Assembly: GCA_037074765.1 (NCBI GenBank) | Contig: JBAMDO010000383.1 | Coordinates: 1 to 30,579, forward strand | Source: Mansonella perstans | Taxonomy: Eukaryota; Nematoda; Chromadorea; Rhabditida; Onchocercidae | DNA length: 30,579 nt | Reading direction: 5' to 3' | In this document: one piece after another, positions 28,869 to 30,579 of the stretch | Position numbering within the stretch: the first letter of the stretch is position 1 | Layout: every line of letters starts with the position of its first letter | Translations under genes and position numbers: made by a program | Notes under the pieces: generated by a model | Database searches by the model: none | Seen by the model: only the letters and a program-made list of their open reading frames with translations | What the model was told of the DNA's origin: nothing

Positions 28869-29108
28869 TATCCATATACTGATAACAGTGTATTTTGTTT
28901 TAAATGTTGGCATCATTATCAATTATAATTTTATTCAAGATCACAAAAATTTCCGGAACATAAACTATTTTTAGCTCTATTAAAGAGTTTCCGGAAAAAA
29001 AAAAAAAACCGAGTGCTTTTGATCTTTGTGATAAAAACGCGCTTCTTTTTTTTCTGGATAACAAACTTTTGATTGCGCTGATTTCGTATTGGCATTAACA
29101 CAATAAAA

Positions 29109-30579
29109 ATGAGTGGTTCATTGTCGCTTGATAATCCAGCCTTCAAAATTTGGAATTATTGGCTTCTGGTAAGCCTAAATTATCTGATTTATTTCTGCAT
29201 CTAATCAATTTTGTGTTTAATGGAATGAAAATGCAATATTAAAAAAATTAGTTTCCAATCTGAAAATTCCGATTTGTTATTTTTTGTATTTTTCCTTTTG
29301 TAATCTTTTATGGATAACCTTTTGAACTGATATAGAAATTTAGGTTTGTTTAGATCTATTCATAACTATTTGATAACCTTTTGAACTGAAATAGAAATTT
29401 AGGTTTGTTTAGATCTATTCGTAACTATTTTCGAAACAAAACTTTATAAAAATAAATTCAATGAAATTGATTAACAATAATTTATTATGTTTTTGACATT
29501 TTTTACGCCATAAACTTCATGATACTTTTATTACAGTACTTTTGAATTGATATCGAAATATAGTACTTTTGAATTGATATCAAAATGCAGTATTCTTGAA
29601 TTGAGATCAAAAAAAAAAAAGAAAATGGATAATCGAATCATTTAAATGATCTATTTTGAATGGTTTTTTTTTTTCCAGGAAATAAGTGTAAGAAAATTAT
29701 TTCCACAGATAAAAAGTGAATGTAATAATTTCACTTCAACTGTTCTTCTCTATCCCTACTATTACTATGCTTCCGACCTTTTTTTCGATTTCGAATCATT
29801 CATTAAAGAAATACAATGTTTGGATTTGACTTATTTAATGGAGCAACGTTTAAGATATACACAAATCAGAGATGAGCTGGATTTACCTGGAATTGGAGCT
29901 AATATTCGACAAAAATGTGAATTATGTATAACTGAACATAAAAAGGATAATGGTCCAGAAAATCGTGAAGAAACAATGAGAGAGAAAATAGAGAAAGATA
30001 ATCCGAAAAAAGCTACGAACATTGCAAATGAAGTTGGAAAGAAACTAGTAGTAGGTGAGATGTCGCAAGCAAAGATGAAATGTGGAAAAAATGCAAAAAT
30101 TAGAAATGTTACGGAAACAAAAGTATCGGATAAATCTGATACTACATGGGAAATGATTGATACGGAAAAACAAACGGATGAGGATGTTGTCAGCAGTGAG
30201 GTTCATGAAAGAACTGATCAGGAAGCATTCCTGAACAATCAACAACAACAACAAAAGTCAAAAGAATGGAAAAGTAAGAAAGCCAAAAATTTAGACGTTC
30301 TAAAACGTTTTTGGTTTAAGCGTGCGCCAAGTCCGCCACCAAATGGTAAAGTGGAAGAGTGTTTGGATAAAATGCGAGAACGAGTACGGAAAGAAATACA
30401 TACATTACTCTTTCTCACTACTGGTGCTGTAAGTTGCCATTTTAGAATTATTATTTGGATTCATAGGCGATATAGCAATATCATAATTCTCGATATAGCA
30501 ATATCTTAATTCTCGATATAGCAATACCTTGATTCTTCCCTTCATTCTTCTTGCGCTTTTTGCGCTATTGTCTCTATCC
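29109..30579 (+). CDS. 5' part of an uncharacterised Glu/Lys-rich protein, runs off the window
   Basis: Exon 1 is 29109-29168 and exon 2 is 29679-30428, joined in phase 0. A donor follows exon 2 (GCT|GTAAGT), so the 270 codons seen are the N-terminal part. Without splicing, the frame would end at a TAA at 30507-30509. Exon 1 encodes MSGSLSLDNPAFKIWNYWLL. Exon 2 begins with an ordered, aromatic-rich region (LFPQIKSECNNF; LLYPYYYYASDLFFDFESFI) and a helix-like stretch with LMEQRLRYTQIRDELDLPGI. A CELC pair follows, then a long Lys/Glu-rich, probably disordered linker with a short Gln run. A basic-aromatic segment, LKRFWFKRAPSPPPN, and a helix KVEECLDKMRERVRKEIHTL come last. There is no signal peptide or clear membrane span. 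I do not recognise the family. Confidence 0.72.
29303..29432. repeat. ~60-bp direct duplication in intron 1 of the 29109 gene
   Basis: GATAACCTTTTGAACTGATA..GAAATTTAGGTTTGTTTAGA..TCTATTCATAACTATTT occurs twice in a row with only about three base changes. Confidence 0.92.
29535..29612. repeat. ~27-bp tandem triplicate in intron 1 of the 29109 gene
   Basis: Three copies of CAGTACTTTTGAATTGATAT followed by C(G/A)AAAT; the third is slightly diverged (CAGTATTCTTGAATTGAGAT). Confidence 0.88.
30459..30535. repeat. ~29-bp tandem repeat just after the exon 2 donor of the 29109 gene
   Basis: CGATATAGCAATATCATAAT, then TCT and near-identical copies follow about 30 bases after the GTAAGT donor. At least three units are visible before unrelated sequence resumes at the window end. 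Confidence 0.85.

Larger units (their letters stand above)
26826..29108. other. Intergenic region with possible orphan exons
   Basis: The region is mostly AT-rich non-coding DNA. Two segments look exon-like and are listed separately (27246-27725). A further segment, about 28484-28621, is open without a start (reading VTLNCKNDTKRPAVRRMEKK and on to a TAA) and has coding-like composition. It has only a poor acceptor (ACAATTAG at 28514), so it is noted here rather than called. A diverged duplication at 28661-28868 is listed separately. Confidence 0.45.

Overview
The window reads as nuclear DNA of a nematode. It is very AT-rich, with short introns that use GTAAGT/GTAAAT-like donors and TTTTCAG/TTTTAG acceptors. 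Three start codons lie only 13-26 bases after an acceptor-like site, which is what spliced-leader trans-splicing leaves behind. The one gene I recognise is a nematode-type Cys-loop anion channel. A clade III/filarial-like worm would fit, but that is a guess. All five supported genes are on the + strand. No rRNA, tRNA, CRISPR array or intact transposon was seen.

Layout. 1-3267: non-coding, poly-T and minisatellite rich. 3268-10301: complete 11-exon ligand-gated chloride channel subunit (505 aa), closest in my judgement to the acetylcholine-gated chloride (ACC/LGC-46 to 49) group. 10302-12868: intergenic, holding a coding-looking relic (10678-10857), a GC-richer minisatellite (10858-11227) and several local duplications. 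12869-17083: six-exon gene for a 517-aa lysine/acid-rich protein with a helical middle. 17084-21417: intergenic, starting with a tandem array that grows out of the last codons of that gene, then a dispersed TGTGACA-rich repeat. 21418-23501: three-exon gene (338 aa) with a Thr-Pro tract and a C-terminal KSVRF motif. 25757-26825: three-exon gene (169 aa) with a C-terminal KVHF motif. 26826-29108: mostly non-coding, with two candidate orphan exons. 29109 to the window end: 5' part of a further unknown gene.

The genes do not form an obvious pathway. The channel would act at the plasma membrane of nerve or muscle. The four downstream genes encode charged, probably largely disordered proteins that I cannot name. 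The 21418 and 25757 genes share exon layout, intron phase and a C-terminal SKKxSK(S)VxFE signature, so they may be diverged tandem copies carrying a PP1 docking motif.

The most unusual feature is how often local tandem duplication has captured functional gene boundaries. A splice donor is triplicated in channel intron 2. A splice acceptor plus the first codons of exon 10 is amplified about five times in channel intron 9. The stop-codon end of the 12869 gene is unit 1 of a 3' array. All gene models are hand-spliced and frame-checked, with no transcript evidence.
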